A stretch of 6,547 nucleotides of DNA from UBA4742 sp002403895 (GTDB lineage: Bacteria > Actinomycetota > Acidimicrobiia > Acidimicrobiales > Acidimicrobilacustridaceae): the NCBI GenBank assembly GCA_036823295.1, contig DAISGD010000094.1, forward strand, positions 1 through 6,547, in the 5' to 3' direction. A model generated the notes under the pieces. It saw only the letters and a list, made by a program, of their open reading frames with translations, was not told the origin of the DNA and searched no databases. Positions 1 to 6,374 of the stretch are shown piece after piece (position 1 is the first letter of the stretch; every line of letters starts with the position of its first letter). The position numbers and the translations under genes were made by a program.

Positions 1-66
1 TCGCCCTCAAACCAACCAAGCATCGCTGGCCGGTCGAACGAACCGAAACCGGGAGCGGGGGTGGGC
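1..66 (-). other. Downstream flank of the lyase gene; possible start of a further gene
   Basis: This is the 66 bases after the stop codon of the lyase-family gene. On the minus strand there is a weak inverted repeat (CCGGT/ACCGG arms at positions 30-52, 13-base loop) with no following T-run, so it is not a convincing terminator. An ATG at 23-21 opens a frame reading M-L-G-W-F-E-G that runs off the window edge. It could be the start of another minus-strand gene, but seven codons without a ribosome site or -10 hexamer prove nothing. The plus strand shows no recognisable coding end here. Confidence 0.2.
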
Positions 67-927
67 TCAGGTCGGGTAGCGGGTGTCGAGGTCTTGGGCT
101 TGGGGGAGGCCGACCAGATCGGTGAAGGTGTCGAAGCTGACCAGCGAGTCGAGGTCATCACGCAGGGTGCCGGCCTCGACCAGGCGGCCGTAAGCCTGAC
201 CGAGGGCCTGGACCGCGGCGAACAGGCCCGACAGGGGTGACACGATCAGGCGGAAGCCGAGGTCGGCCAACTCCGACGGCGTCAGCAACGGGGTCCGGCC
301 GGTCTCCACCATGTTGGCCACCAGGGTCAGGCCGGGCAGTCCGGCGGCGATCCGTTCCAGTTCGGCCACCGACTCCGGTGCCTCAACGAAGACGGCGTCG
401 ACCCCCAGATCGGCGGCCATGCGCCCTCGCTCGATGGCCTCGTCGAGACCGAGCGGCGCCCGGGCATCGGTGCGGGCCGTCACGAACAGATGCGATCGAT
501 GGTCCCGGGCGGCGGCCAGCTTGGCCAGCCATTCCCCCCGCTCCACGACCTGCTTGCCCGCCATGTGTCCACAGCGCTTAGGCCACACCTGGTCCTCGAG
601 GAACAACCCCGTCGCCCCGGCCGCCTCCCACAACTCGACCGTACGGACCACGTTCAGGGCGTTGCCGTAGCCCGTGTCCGCATCGACGACCACCATCGTG
701 TCGGGCACGGCCGGGCAGACCCGGCCGGCCACTTCGGCCATCTCGGTCTGGGTCAGCGCCCCCACGTCCGGGCGACCGAGCAAGGTGCCCGACACCGCAT
801 ACCCCGACAGGAAGACCACGTCGAAGCCGGCGCGGGCGGCGAGACGAGCCGACAAGGGGTCCCACACACCGGGCATCAAGACCGGCTCGCCGGTGGCCAG
901 TCGTGCTCGCAGATCGTCGCCGTTCAC
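67..927 (-). CDS. Isocitrate lyase/phosphoenolpyruvate mutase superfamily protein (methylisocitrate lyase-like)
   Basis: A soluble TIM-barrel enzyme of the ICL/PEP mutase superfamily, 286 residues from the GTG at 927, the usual length for the small members (PrpB, dimethylmalate lyase, oxaloacetate hydrolase, CPEP phosphonomutase). Visible motifs are S-G-Y-A-V near 41, the metal-site run D-A-D-T-G-Y-G-N at 82-89, E-D-Q at 111-113 and the active-site loop K-R-C-G-H at 117-121 with the catalytic cysteine at 119. T-A-R-T-D at 150-154 and N at 205 complete the pattern. E-D-Q-V-x-x-K-R-C-G-H closely resembles methylisocitrate lyase, and the Cys loop favours C-C bond cleavage of a 2-hydroxy- or 2-oxo-dicarboxylate over a phosphonate mutase reaction. 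The exact substrate cannot be read from the sequence. No propionate-cycle genes are nearby. A TTG at 969 would add 14 residues that look non-coding; the GTG is preferred because a -10 hexamer ends 6 bases before it. It is the last of the minus-strand genes here and probably a separate transcript. Confidence 0.88.
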   Translation of the reverse strand: MNGDDLRARLATGEPVLMPGVWDPLSARLAARAGFDVVFLSGYAVSGTLLGRPDVGALTQTEMAEVAGRVCPAVPDTMVVVDADTGYGNALNVVRTVELWEAAGATGLFLEDQVWPKRCGHMAGKQVVERGEWLAKLAAARDHRSHLFVTARTDARAPLGLDEAIERGRMAADLGVDAVFVEAPESVAELERIAAGLPGLTLVANMVETGRTPLLTPSELADLGFRLIVSPLSGLFAAVQALGQAYGRLVEAGTLRDDLDSLVSFDTFTDLVGLPQAQDLDTRYPT

Positions 928-939
928 AGCGGAACCGTA
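928..939 (-). promoter_or_regulatory. Leaderless-type promoter (-10) of the lyase gene
   Basis: On the minus strand TACGGT (939-934) matches TANNNT and is followed by six bases and then the GTG at 927, so transcription would begin at or next to the start codon. No good -35 hexamer is seen 17-18 bases upstream. The same layout precedes the membrane-protein gene at 5159, which strengthens both calls. Confidence 0.5.
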
Positions 940-944
940 CCGCT
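928..944. promoter_or_regulatory. Imperfect 17-bp dyad over the -10, possible operator
   Basis: The sequence reads AGCGGAACCGTACCGCT. The outer five bases on each side (AGCGG/CCGCT) are perfectly complementary, and the inner AC/GT also keeps the symmetry. It covers the -10 hexamer and ends at the base before the GTG start, a position where a dimeric repressor would block transcription. A neighbouring short inverted repeat (GCTCA/TGAGC, 942-954, 3-base loop) overlaps its edge and could instead form an RNA hairpin after the methyltransferase gene. No regulator gene is in view. Confidence 0.25.
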
Positions 945-996
945 CAGGATGAGCTGGCGAGCCCGGCAAACATCGACAACTCGCGGCTCACAGGGG

Positions 997-2634
997 TTAG
1001 CGCCACCCAGGCAGCCGCGACTCCCACCATGCCAACACGTCGTCGGATGCCCCGTAGGCATCGGTCATGGCGCGACCCAGCCGGCCGAGCGCGGCGCGCC
1101 AGCCAGTGGCATCGCCGGACAGGGCGGCGGCATGGGCCACCTCGGCCTCGAGCGCCCCGATGGCCCACTCCTCGGCGCCCTCCGGCAAGGGGATGGCCAG
1201 GATCTGTCGGGCGGAGAGCTTGATGGCGTCACCCGACAGGGCGGTTCCCCCGTAGTGACCGAGCGCCCAGGCGCTGACCGGCGGGGCCGAGAGCACGGCC
1301 GCCAGCGCCCACAGATCCGCTTGTTGGCCCGACAGGGGCGTCACCGCGATGGTCGGAACCGACGGCCACCAGGAGCCCTCGAGGTCCACCGCCGCCTCCA
1401 CCACTCGGGTCTGGGTGGCCACCACCACTTTGGGCACCCGCCGCTCGCTGGCCCAGGCCGCCAGTCGGGGATCGGTGGCACCCAGCCCGTCGAGGTCGAC
1501 CGCCGGCGCCCGCCACCGACGACCGGCGAAGCGGGCATCGACCAGACCCCACCGGCACCGCAGGGGATCGATGAGCCCCGCGGTCACGAGCGGCGCCGTC
1601 AAGGTGGGAGTCCCTTCTGGTGGCGCCTCGCCCACGAACGGAGCGACGCCGTAGAACTGCTCGCGGAACCCGGCCGTGGCCGCGGCGATGGTGGCCAGCG
1701 CCGGGCCATCGCCCAGCATCACCTCCGGTGCCCCTCGCAGTCGGGCCAGCAGGGGACTCCACGAGCCGCCGTCATCCAAACGGGCATGGTCGACCGCCAC
1801 GGAGGTGACCGGGTCGAAATGCCGGCCCCGCCACAGACGGCACTGGTCAGGCTGGGGTCCGCCGAGCTGAAGCACCGGCGCGCATACCTGCACCCCGGCG
1901 TCGAAGACGGCCTCCCCGGCCCACCACAGGCCCACGAGGGCGGCCTGGGCCAGGACGGCCCGCCGCACCGGTCCCGCGTCGCGGGCCGCCAGGATCGATT
2001 CAGGGAGGATCATGGCCACCCGACCCCCGGGCGCGGCCAGATGGCAGGCGGTGAGCAGGAACAGGGCGGCGGTGTCGGCGTAGGGGGCGACCGAGGTCCC
2101 AGCCAGCGCCTGGAGCCGGCAAGCGTGGTCGGCCGCCCGAGGGGTCTCCGCATCGAGCGGGCTCAGGAACGGCGGGTTGCCAACGACGACATCGAATCCC
2201 GCGGCCGGGGCATCCGGCCACGCCTCGACGCCGAGGGCCAAGGGGTCGGCCACCACCAGGTGGGGGGGATCGATAGCGGCACCGTCCTCGGCGCCCCACG
2301 CCCGCAGCGCGGCCCGAGCCACGGCGACGGCGTCGGCATCGATGTCGGCTCCCCACAGGAGGTCCTGGAGGATCACTCGGCGGGAGTGGCCCGAGGCCGC
2401 CAGCCGGCGGGCAGCCGCGAGTAGGAAGGCCGCCCCACCGACGGCGGGGTCGCAGACCGTAGGGCGGCGGGGCGGGGCGATCGATCCGTCGGCGATGGCG
2501 AGGGCCATCACACCGTCGGCCACATCCGGGGGGGTGTAGAACGCACCGCTGAGCTGGCGGGCGGCCTTGTCGAGCCCAGCCTCGTAAACGGCCCCGAGGT
2601 GATCGGGGTCAGATCCGTGCTGGTCCGGGCCCAC
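997..2634 (-). CDS. N6-adenine DNA methyltransferase with target-recognition region
   Basis: A 545-residue protein expected to transfer a methyl group from S-adenosylmethionine to adenine N6 in DNA. Amino-methyltransferase motifs appear in the gamma-class order: motif X G-A-F-Y-T-P at 30-35, motif I D-P-A-V-G-G-A-A-F at 62-70 (SAM binding), an acidic motif II G-A-D-I-D at 95-99, a motif III region V-V-A-D-P-L at 127-132, catalytic motif IV N-P-P-F at 153-156, and G-G-R-V-A-M-I-L-P near 203-211. The C-terminal half (about 320-485) resembles a type IIG/TaqI-like target-recognition domain, with P-K-V-V-V-A-T-Q-T-R at 401-410 and L-S-A-R-Q-I-L-A-I-P-L-P at 473-484. No PD-(D/E)XK nuclease motif was noticed, and no nuclease gene lies in the window, so it looks like a solitary methylase. 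The GTG at 2634 is fixed by an in-frame stop directly before it and by the next Met lying beyond motif X. It begins five bases after the zinc-ribbon gene's stop, suggesting one transcript and coupled translation. Confidence 0.88.
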   Translation of the reverse strand: MGPDQHGSDPDHLGAVYEAGLDKAARQLSGAFYTPPDVADGVMALAIADGSIAPPRRPTVCDPAVGGAAFLLAAARRLAASGHSRRVILQDLLWGADIDADAVAVARAALRAWGAEDGAAIDPPHLVVADPLALGVEAWPDAPAAGFDVVVGNPPFLSPLDAETPRAADHACRLQALAGTSVAPYADTAALFLLTACHLAAPGGRVAMILPESILAARDAGPVRRAVLAQAALVGLWWAGEAVFDAGVQVCAPVLQLGGPQPDQCRLWRGRHFDPVTSVAVDHARLDDGGSWSPLLARLRGAPEVMLGDGPALATIAAATAGFREQFYGVAPFVGEAPPEGTPTLTAPLVTAGLIDPLRCRWGLVDARFAGRRWRAPAVDLDGLGATDPRLAAWASERRVPKVVVATQTRVVEAAVDLEGSWWPSVPTIAVTPLSGQQADLWALAAVLSAPPVSAWALGHYGGTALSGDAIKLSARQILAIPLPEGAEEWAIGALEAEVAHAAALSGDATGWRAALGRLGRAMTDAYGASDDVLAWWESRLPGWR

Positions 2635-2639
2635 TCAGC

Positions 2640-3944
2640 TCAGTAGACGAAGGCGGCGAACTGCGACGTGTGGCCGGCCAGGTTCAGGGTCACGACGATC
2701 GACGGCAACCAGTTCTTGACCCTGGTGAACGTGACATACACCGTGCCGTGCCCCGGAACCGTACCCGACGCCGACTGGGATCCGTTCACCAGGATGTGGT
2801 TGTTGGACGTCGAGATCGACCACGATCCGGCCATGTCCCCCGTGTTGGTCAGCGTCATGGTGATCGGCGCCGTGATCCGAAAGAAGCTGTTCGGCGTGGC
2901 GTTGATCGAAGCCGGCGACAGCGGGATGGTCGTGGGCGGCGGGCTGGTGGGGGGTGGGGAAGTGGGCTGGGGACCAGGCGTCGTCGTCGGCTTCGCCTGC
3001 GGGCTCGGCGTCCCCCCGCCCGTGGTGGTGACCGTGGTCGACGAACCGGGCAGCGCGGCCACCGTTGTGGACGTGTCAGTCGAGGCCGCGGTGGTATCAG
3101 TGGTGGTCGGCGTGGTGGCGTCGGCGACGGCCACGCTCGAGCTACTGGCTTGCGTAGTGGTCGACTCGGGGGCGGAGGCAGCGAGGTCGTCGTTCTTCTT
3201 GGACGAGCTCCCACCGGAGAAGGCCAGCAGGGCGATCACGACCAGGATGGCGGCCACGCCCACGGTGACCAGCCAGAAGCGCTTCCTGCCGCCCCCGGAC
3301 AAGCCACCCGAGGTGGTGGTGCCGCCCACCGAGCCCGAGGATCCGTACGCCCCGGCGGGCTCGGCCATGGCGCCAGCCGACCACATGGCGGCCGCCACGC
3401 CGACGCCGGCGCCGACAAGCACGCCGGTGGAGTCGTCGGACTCAGCCGTCAGCTCAGCGTCGGGGTCGTCGTCGAGGTCGAGCGCGGCGTCATCTTCGAC
3501 TTCGGCACCGGCCGGCCCGGCTCCCACTGCCGCGGCCGCAACCAATCCGTGTCCGTCATCACTCTGGTCGGTATCGGGGTCGTCGTCAGAGGTCTCGTCA
3601 TCCCCGTCCGCCCCCGTGGCCTCGGTGGACACCCGGCTACCACACTCGCCGCAGAACATGGCTCCCGCCACGAGCGGCGACTCGCACGAGGGGCACGGCT
3701 CGGCCTGAGCAGGCATTGGCTCCGGGGCCGCGCTGGCCTCGTCGCTCCCGACATCGCCGTCCGAGGCGGTGTCGGCGGTTTCGATCGCGGTCATCTCGTC
3801 CACGTCATCAGGCGCGACCTCGTCGAGAACCTCGCTCGGGTCCTCAGGGACGGTGTCCCCCCGGGCGCCCCGCTTGTTGGACGAGCGGTCGAGGGAGAAA
3901 AGCGTCCGGGGAGCGGCCCCCCGGTTCTTCGTCCGATGTGCCAT
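2640..3944 (-). CDS. Zinc-ribbon, single-pass membrane protein with Thr/Pro-rich linker and external beta domain
   Basis: Not assigned to a named family. From the ATG at 3944 it has 434 residues. The N-terminus is basic (M-A-H-R-T-K-N-R), followed by a low-complexity acidic stretch. A zinc ribbon then follows (Cys 84, 87, 98, 101: C-P-S-C ... C-G-E-C-G), and a second Asp/Glu-rich region to about 170. A Gly/Ala-rich mildly hydrophobic stretch lies at about 173-193, and a clear membrane helix at about 223-242 follows R-K-R. A Thr/Ser/Pro-rich linker (about 255-345) leads to a roughly 90-residue beta-rich end that looks like an Ig-like or similar fold (N-T-G-D-M-A-G-S-W, G-T-V-Y-V-T-F). Arg/Lys before the helix implies the ribbon is cytoplasmic and the linker and beta domain are outside. 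A GTG at 3989 would add 15 residues, but it lies inside a hairpin; neither start has a Shine-Dalgarno sequence. It sits five bases upstream of the methyltransferase gene. A sensory, scaffold or cell-wall role is possible but unproven. Confidence 0.75.
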   Translation of the reverse strand: MAHRTKNRGAAPRTLFSLDRSSNKRGARGDTVPEDPSEVLDEVAPDDVDEMTAIETADTASDGDVGSDEASAAPEPMPAQAEPCPSCESPLVAGAMFCGECGSRVSTEATGADGDDETSDDDPDTDQSDDGHGLVAAAAVGAGPAGAEVEDDAALDLDDDPDAELTAESDDSTGVLVGAGVGVAAAMWSAGAMAEPAGAYGSSGSVGGTTTSGGLSGGGRKRFWLVTVGVAAILVVIALLAFSGGSSSKKNDDLAASAPESTTTQASSSSVAVADATTPTTTDTTAASTDTSTTVAALPGSSTTVTTTGGGTPSPQAKPTTTPGPQPTSPPPTSPPPTTIPLSPASINATPNSFFRITAPITMTLTNTGDMAGSWSISTSNNHILVNGSQSASGTVPGHGTVYVTFTRVKNWLPSIVVTLNLAGHTSQFAAFVY

Positions 3945-3982
3945 GGGTTCGGTCCGTTCTCGCACGCGGGTCGTGGGGTAAC

Positions 3983-4000
3983 CCGACACTGAACTGTCGG
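3983..4000 (-). other. Perfect 6-bp hairpin in the leader of the zinc-ribbon gene
   Basis: On the minus strand CCGACA-GTTCAG-TGTCGG forms a perfect six-pair stem with a six-base loop. It lies 38 bases before the ATG at 3944, and its 3' arm contains the alternative GTG at 3989. No T-run follows, so it is not a terminator of the upstream gene. It could be an operator dyad or an RNA leader element that sequesters the GTG. Confidence 0.3.
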
Positions 4001-4019
4001 CACGAAAAGGGCGTCTCTA
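3994..4019 (-). promoter_or_regulatory. Weak FliA/WhiG-like promoter candidate
   Basis: The 126-base gap before the zinc-ribbon gene has no TANNNT hexamer. It does have TAGAGACG (4019-4012) and, 10 bases on, GCCGACAG (4001-3994). This loosely resembles the alternative sigma-28 pattern (TAAA...GCCGATAA), with mismatches and a spacer about one base short. The second box overlaps the hairpin described separately. Treat it as a suggestion only. Confidence 0.15.
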
Positions 4020-4070
4020 CAGGACTTCAAGGGATTTCTCGGTCCGGGGCCCAACCGGCGAGTGCTCTCT

Positions 4071-5159
4071 CTAGGCCAATCTTTTAGGGAGATCCAGACT
4101 ACGCGCTACGGCCGGGCGGCGAAGCTTCCAGATGAAACCGTCGTAGAACACGTGGAGTCCGCCGAGGGTGAAAAACACAACGAGGTAGATCGTCACCGAT
4201 CCGTACCACTGCAAGAGGGTGACGACCGCGAGAATCACGCCCAAGTACACGGCCAGGAATCCGACCCGCCCCGGGCGGGCCCGCACCGCTCTCCCCAGCG
4301 CCGATGACTGCCCCGACGAGCCGTCCGCATAGCGGCGTCCCAGGCTCTGGTGGACGATGACAAAGTACTCGATCGCGTGGGCACCGACATAGCCCAGGAG
4401 CCCGGCGATGGGATCGATCAAGATGACAAGAAACAGGCACGCCGTCGTGGCCACGTAGACCCATTTGGCCGGGTTGGCCCGAGCCCCGGTACGCCCCTCG
4501 GACCGCAGCCAGGCCAGCACCAGCGCGGCGACGAGTAGGACCACCGGCACGACGAGCACGGCCGCCACCGAGCGGAAGCGACTCAGCATCTCGACGGCCA
4601 GGCGGTTGGTGTCACCGAGACCCATCCGGGCGAGGCGCCCCGGCGTGCGCCCGTCGCCGGCCACCACCACGACCGCCAGGGCCAACCACGAGAAGAGCAT
4701 GGCCTTCTCGAGTCGACCGTCGTCCTGGCCGGCCTTGCGGCCGTAGATACGCGTGATCCCGTAGCGCTGCATGAGCGTGTGCTCGGCGTTCCACAGCCCG
4801 GCCACGACGGCCAGCACCAGAGGGTCGAACTGGGTGGCGACCATGATGGCGATGGCGAAGATGAGCGGACTGAGGGTGAACACCGCTCGGCGGAGACGGA
4901 ACTGTTCAGCGTCGCCGTAGACCAGCGCCAGGGTGAGGGGCTGATGGGCGAACGACAGCAGGAACGTGGCCGAGATCAGTCCTCGCAGCAGCTCAGGATC
5001 GTGCTCGGCCAGGTGCACCGCCATGACGAAGGGGACCCAGGCCAGGGCCACCATCGCGTCAATCCACGGATTGTGGATCCACTGGGACCGCCCCCGCCGC
5101 GGCGGAGCCTCCCAGGGTCGATCAGTCGGACGTTCGGTGACCGGCGACCGGGTGAGCAT
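4071..5159 (-). CDS. Polytopic membrane protein of unknown function with histidines at membrane positions
   Basis: A 362-residue protein. After a polar Pro/Arg-rich N-terminus of about 30 residues come roughly eight or nine hydrophobic segments (near 32-50, 60-82, 92-109, 112-126, 152-168, 196-217, 232-270 as one or two, 299-317, 319-337) and a short basic tail. Histidines sit in or next to segments: F-A-H-Q-P (H72), W-N-A-E-H-T-L-M-Q-R-Y-G-I (H127), G-A-H-A-I-E-Y-F-V-I-V-H-Q (H261, H270) and G-G-L-H-V-F-Y-D-G-F-I-W-K-L-R (H336). Repeated His near Tyr/Asp/Glu in a polytopic protein recalls metal-dependent membrane oxygenases or hydroxylases such as the Brp/Blh group, but the match is one of layout only. 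The final Y-D-G-F-I-W-K-L-R resembles a signature I associate with uncharacterised bacterial membrane proteins. The ATG at 5159 is supported by a -10 hexamer six bases before it. The gap from the helicase stop is 42 bases, and the gene probably has its own transcript. Confidence 0.72.
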   Translation of the reverse strand: MLTRSPVTERPTDRPWEAPPRRGRSQWIHNPWIDAMVALAWVPFVMAVHLAEHDPELLRGLISATFLLSFAHQPLTLALVYGDAEQFRLRRAVFTLSPLIFAIAIMVATQFDPLVLAVVAGLWNAEHTLMQRYGITRIYGRKAGQDDGRLEKAMLFSWLALAVVVVAGDGRTPGRLARMGLGDTNRLAVEMLSRFRSVAAVLVVPVVLLVAALVLAWLRSEGRTGARANPAKWVYVATTACLFLVILIDPIAGLLGYVGAHAIEYFVIVHQSLGRRYADGSSGQSSALGRAVRARPGRVGFLAVYLGVILAVVTLLQWYGSVTIYLVVFFTLGGLHVFYDGFIWKLRRPAVARSLDLPKRLA

Positions 5160-5171
5160 GGCCGGATCGTA
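5160..5171 (-). promoter_or_regulatory. Leaderless-type promoter (-10) of the membrane-protein gene
   Basis: On the minus strand TACGAT (5171-5166) fits TANNNT and is followed by CCGGCC and then ATG at 5159. The mRNA would start at the initiator codon. A GGAG lies 19 bases before the ATG, too far to act as a Shine-Dalgarno sequence. No clear -35 is visible. Confidence 0.5.
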
Positions 5172-5201
5172 GCCAGCTCCTACGGGGCCGGTTCGAGGCG
5201 A

Positions 5202-6374
5202 TCAGGCCGTGACGGCTTCGGCGTTCGGGTCCCAGGTGGTGAGGTCGGCCAATCGCTTGTCGTTGGAGAACATCTCGACGATGGGTTGGTCGACGGCGAT
5301 GCGTTTCATGAGCCGCTTCACCTCGAGTTCCTGATCCCACAGGACGAGCGTCACGACGAGACCGGTCTCGCCGGCACGAGCCGTGCGGCCCGAGCGGTGG
5401 AGATACGCCTTGGAGTCCTCGGGTGGATCGAAATGGATGACATTGTCGACGTCGTCGACGTGGATGCCCCGGGCGGCCACGTCGGTGGCCACCAGGACCG
5501 ACAACTTGCCGGCGGAGAACTCGGACAGGGCCCGCTCCCGGGCGACTTGGCGGAGGTCGCCGTGGATCGCTTCGGCCTGCACGCCTTCCTTGTCGAGTTG
5601 TTCGGCCAGACGGTCAGCGCCTCGCTTGGTGCGGACGAAGACCATGGTGCGATTGGCATGGCGGGCGATGGAGGCCACAATCTTGACCTTGTCCATCTGG
5701 TGCACGTACAGGAACCGATGGGTCATCTCCTCGACGGTCACCGAGGCGGACTCGATCTCGTGCATGGCCGGGTCGTGCTGGTACCGCTTGATCAGCGTGT
5801 CGACCACACCGTCGAGCGTGGCCGAGAACAGCAGGGTCTGATGGGTGCCGTCGACCTGGCGCAGGATCCACTCGACCTGGGGCAGGAAGCCCATGTCGGC
5901 CATGCGGTCCGCTTCGTCGAGCACCACGATGTCCAGATCGGCGACCGAGACCTCCTTGCGCTCGATCAGGTCGATCATGCGGCCCGGGGTAGCTACCACG
6001 AAGTCGACCCCCTTGGTCAGGGCCTTGATCTGCTTCTCCATGTTGGCGCCGCCGTAGATGGCCAGCATGCGCACCCCACGAGAGTGCGCCAGCGGGGCCA
6101 GCTCGTCGTGGACTTGGAGCGCCAGCTCGCGGGTGGGGACGAGGGCGATGGCTTTGGGGCGGCGGGGCTCGGCCCGACCCACGCGCTCGATGATGGGCAG
6201 GCCGAACGCCAGGGTCTTGCCTGAGCCGGTCTGGGCCTTGCCGCAGACATCGCGGCCGGCGAGGGCGTCAGGGATGGCCAGGGCCTGGATGGGGAAGGGA
6301 ACGGTGATGCCCCCGTCGGCCAGCGCGGCCACGAGGTCGTGGGACACGCCGAGCGCGTCAAACGTGATGGTCAT
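5202..6374 (-). CDS. DEAD-box ATP-dependent RNA helicase, RhlE-like
   Basis: An ATP-dependent RNA-unwinding enzyme of the cytoplasm, involved in family members in ribosome assembly, RNA decay or cold adaptation. All core motifs are intact (390-residue numbering): Q motif P-F-P-I-Q at 26-30, motif I A-Q-T-G-S-G-K-T at 47-54, Ia P-T-R-E-L-A at 80-85, G-G at 108-109, Ib T-P-G-R at 129-132, II D-E-A-D at 153-156 followed by R-M-A-D-M-G-F, III S-A-T at 184-186, V A-T-D-V-A-A-R-G at 296-303 and VI H-R-S-G-R-T-A-R-A-G at 326-335. Only about 55 residues follow motif VI, with no RNA-binding domain or Arg/Gly-rich tail, so it is a core-only helicase, shorter than many actinobacterial relatives. The ATG at 6374 gives the usual M-T-x-x-F-D-A-L-G opening. 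A TTG at 6467 would add 31 residues unlike the family and is rejected. There is no Shine-Dalgarno sequence; the start overlaps the stop of a possible small upstream ORF. Confidence 0.95.
   Translation of the reverse strand: MTITFDALGVSHDLVAALADGGITVPFPIQALAIPDALAGRDVCGKAQTGSGKTLAFGLPIIERVGRAEPRRPKAIALVPTRELALQVHDELAPLAHSRGVRMLAIYGGANMEKQIKALTKGVDFVVATPGRMIDLIERKEVSVADLDIVVLDEADRMADMGFLPQVEWILRQVDGTHQTLLFSATLDGVVDTLIKRYQHDPAMHEIESASVTVEEMTHRFLYVHQMDKVKIVASIARHANRTMVFVRTKRGADRLAEQLDKEGVQAEAIHGDLRQVARERALSEFSAGKLSVLVATDVAARGIHVDDVDNVIHFDPPEDSKAYLHRSGRTARAGETGLVVTLVLWDQELEVKRLMKRIAVDQPIVEMFSNDKRLADLTTWDPNAEAVTA

Noticed and set aside
928..969. N-terminal extension of the lyase from a TTG at 969
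   Set aside because: It would run through the -10 hexamer and the dyad, and the 14 residues have no family counterpart; the GTG at 927 is better placed.
490..2424. A 644-codon plus-strand open frame opposite the methyltransferase and part of the lyase gene
   Set aside because: Its translation is low-complexity (Gly, Arg, Pro, His, Gln) without any domain, and the opposite strand encodes proteins with ordered catalytic motifs. Long antisense frames are expected in GC-rich DNA.
2940..3180. Possible tandem DNA repeat in the Thr/Pro-rich region
   Set aside because: The repetition reflects biased amino-acid composition (ACC/ACG/CCG-type codons); no fixed repeat unit could be delimited.
2668..3992. 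Long plus-strand frames opposite the zinc-ribbon gene
   Set aside because: They are mirror images of the repetitive Thr/Pro/Ser and Asp/Glu codons on the minus strand and show no recognisable fold or start signal.
4041..4066. GC-rich inverted repeat after the membrane-protein gene as a terminator
   Set aside because: The arms pair over only about four bases and no T-run follows, so an intrinsic terminator cannot be supported.
4779..6224. A 481-codon plus-strand frame opposite the helicase and membrane-protein genes
   Set aside because: It spans two well-supported minus-strand genes and is rich in Gly, Asp, His and Val without motifs.
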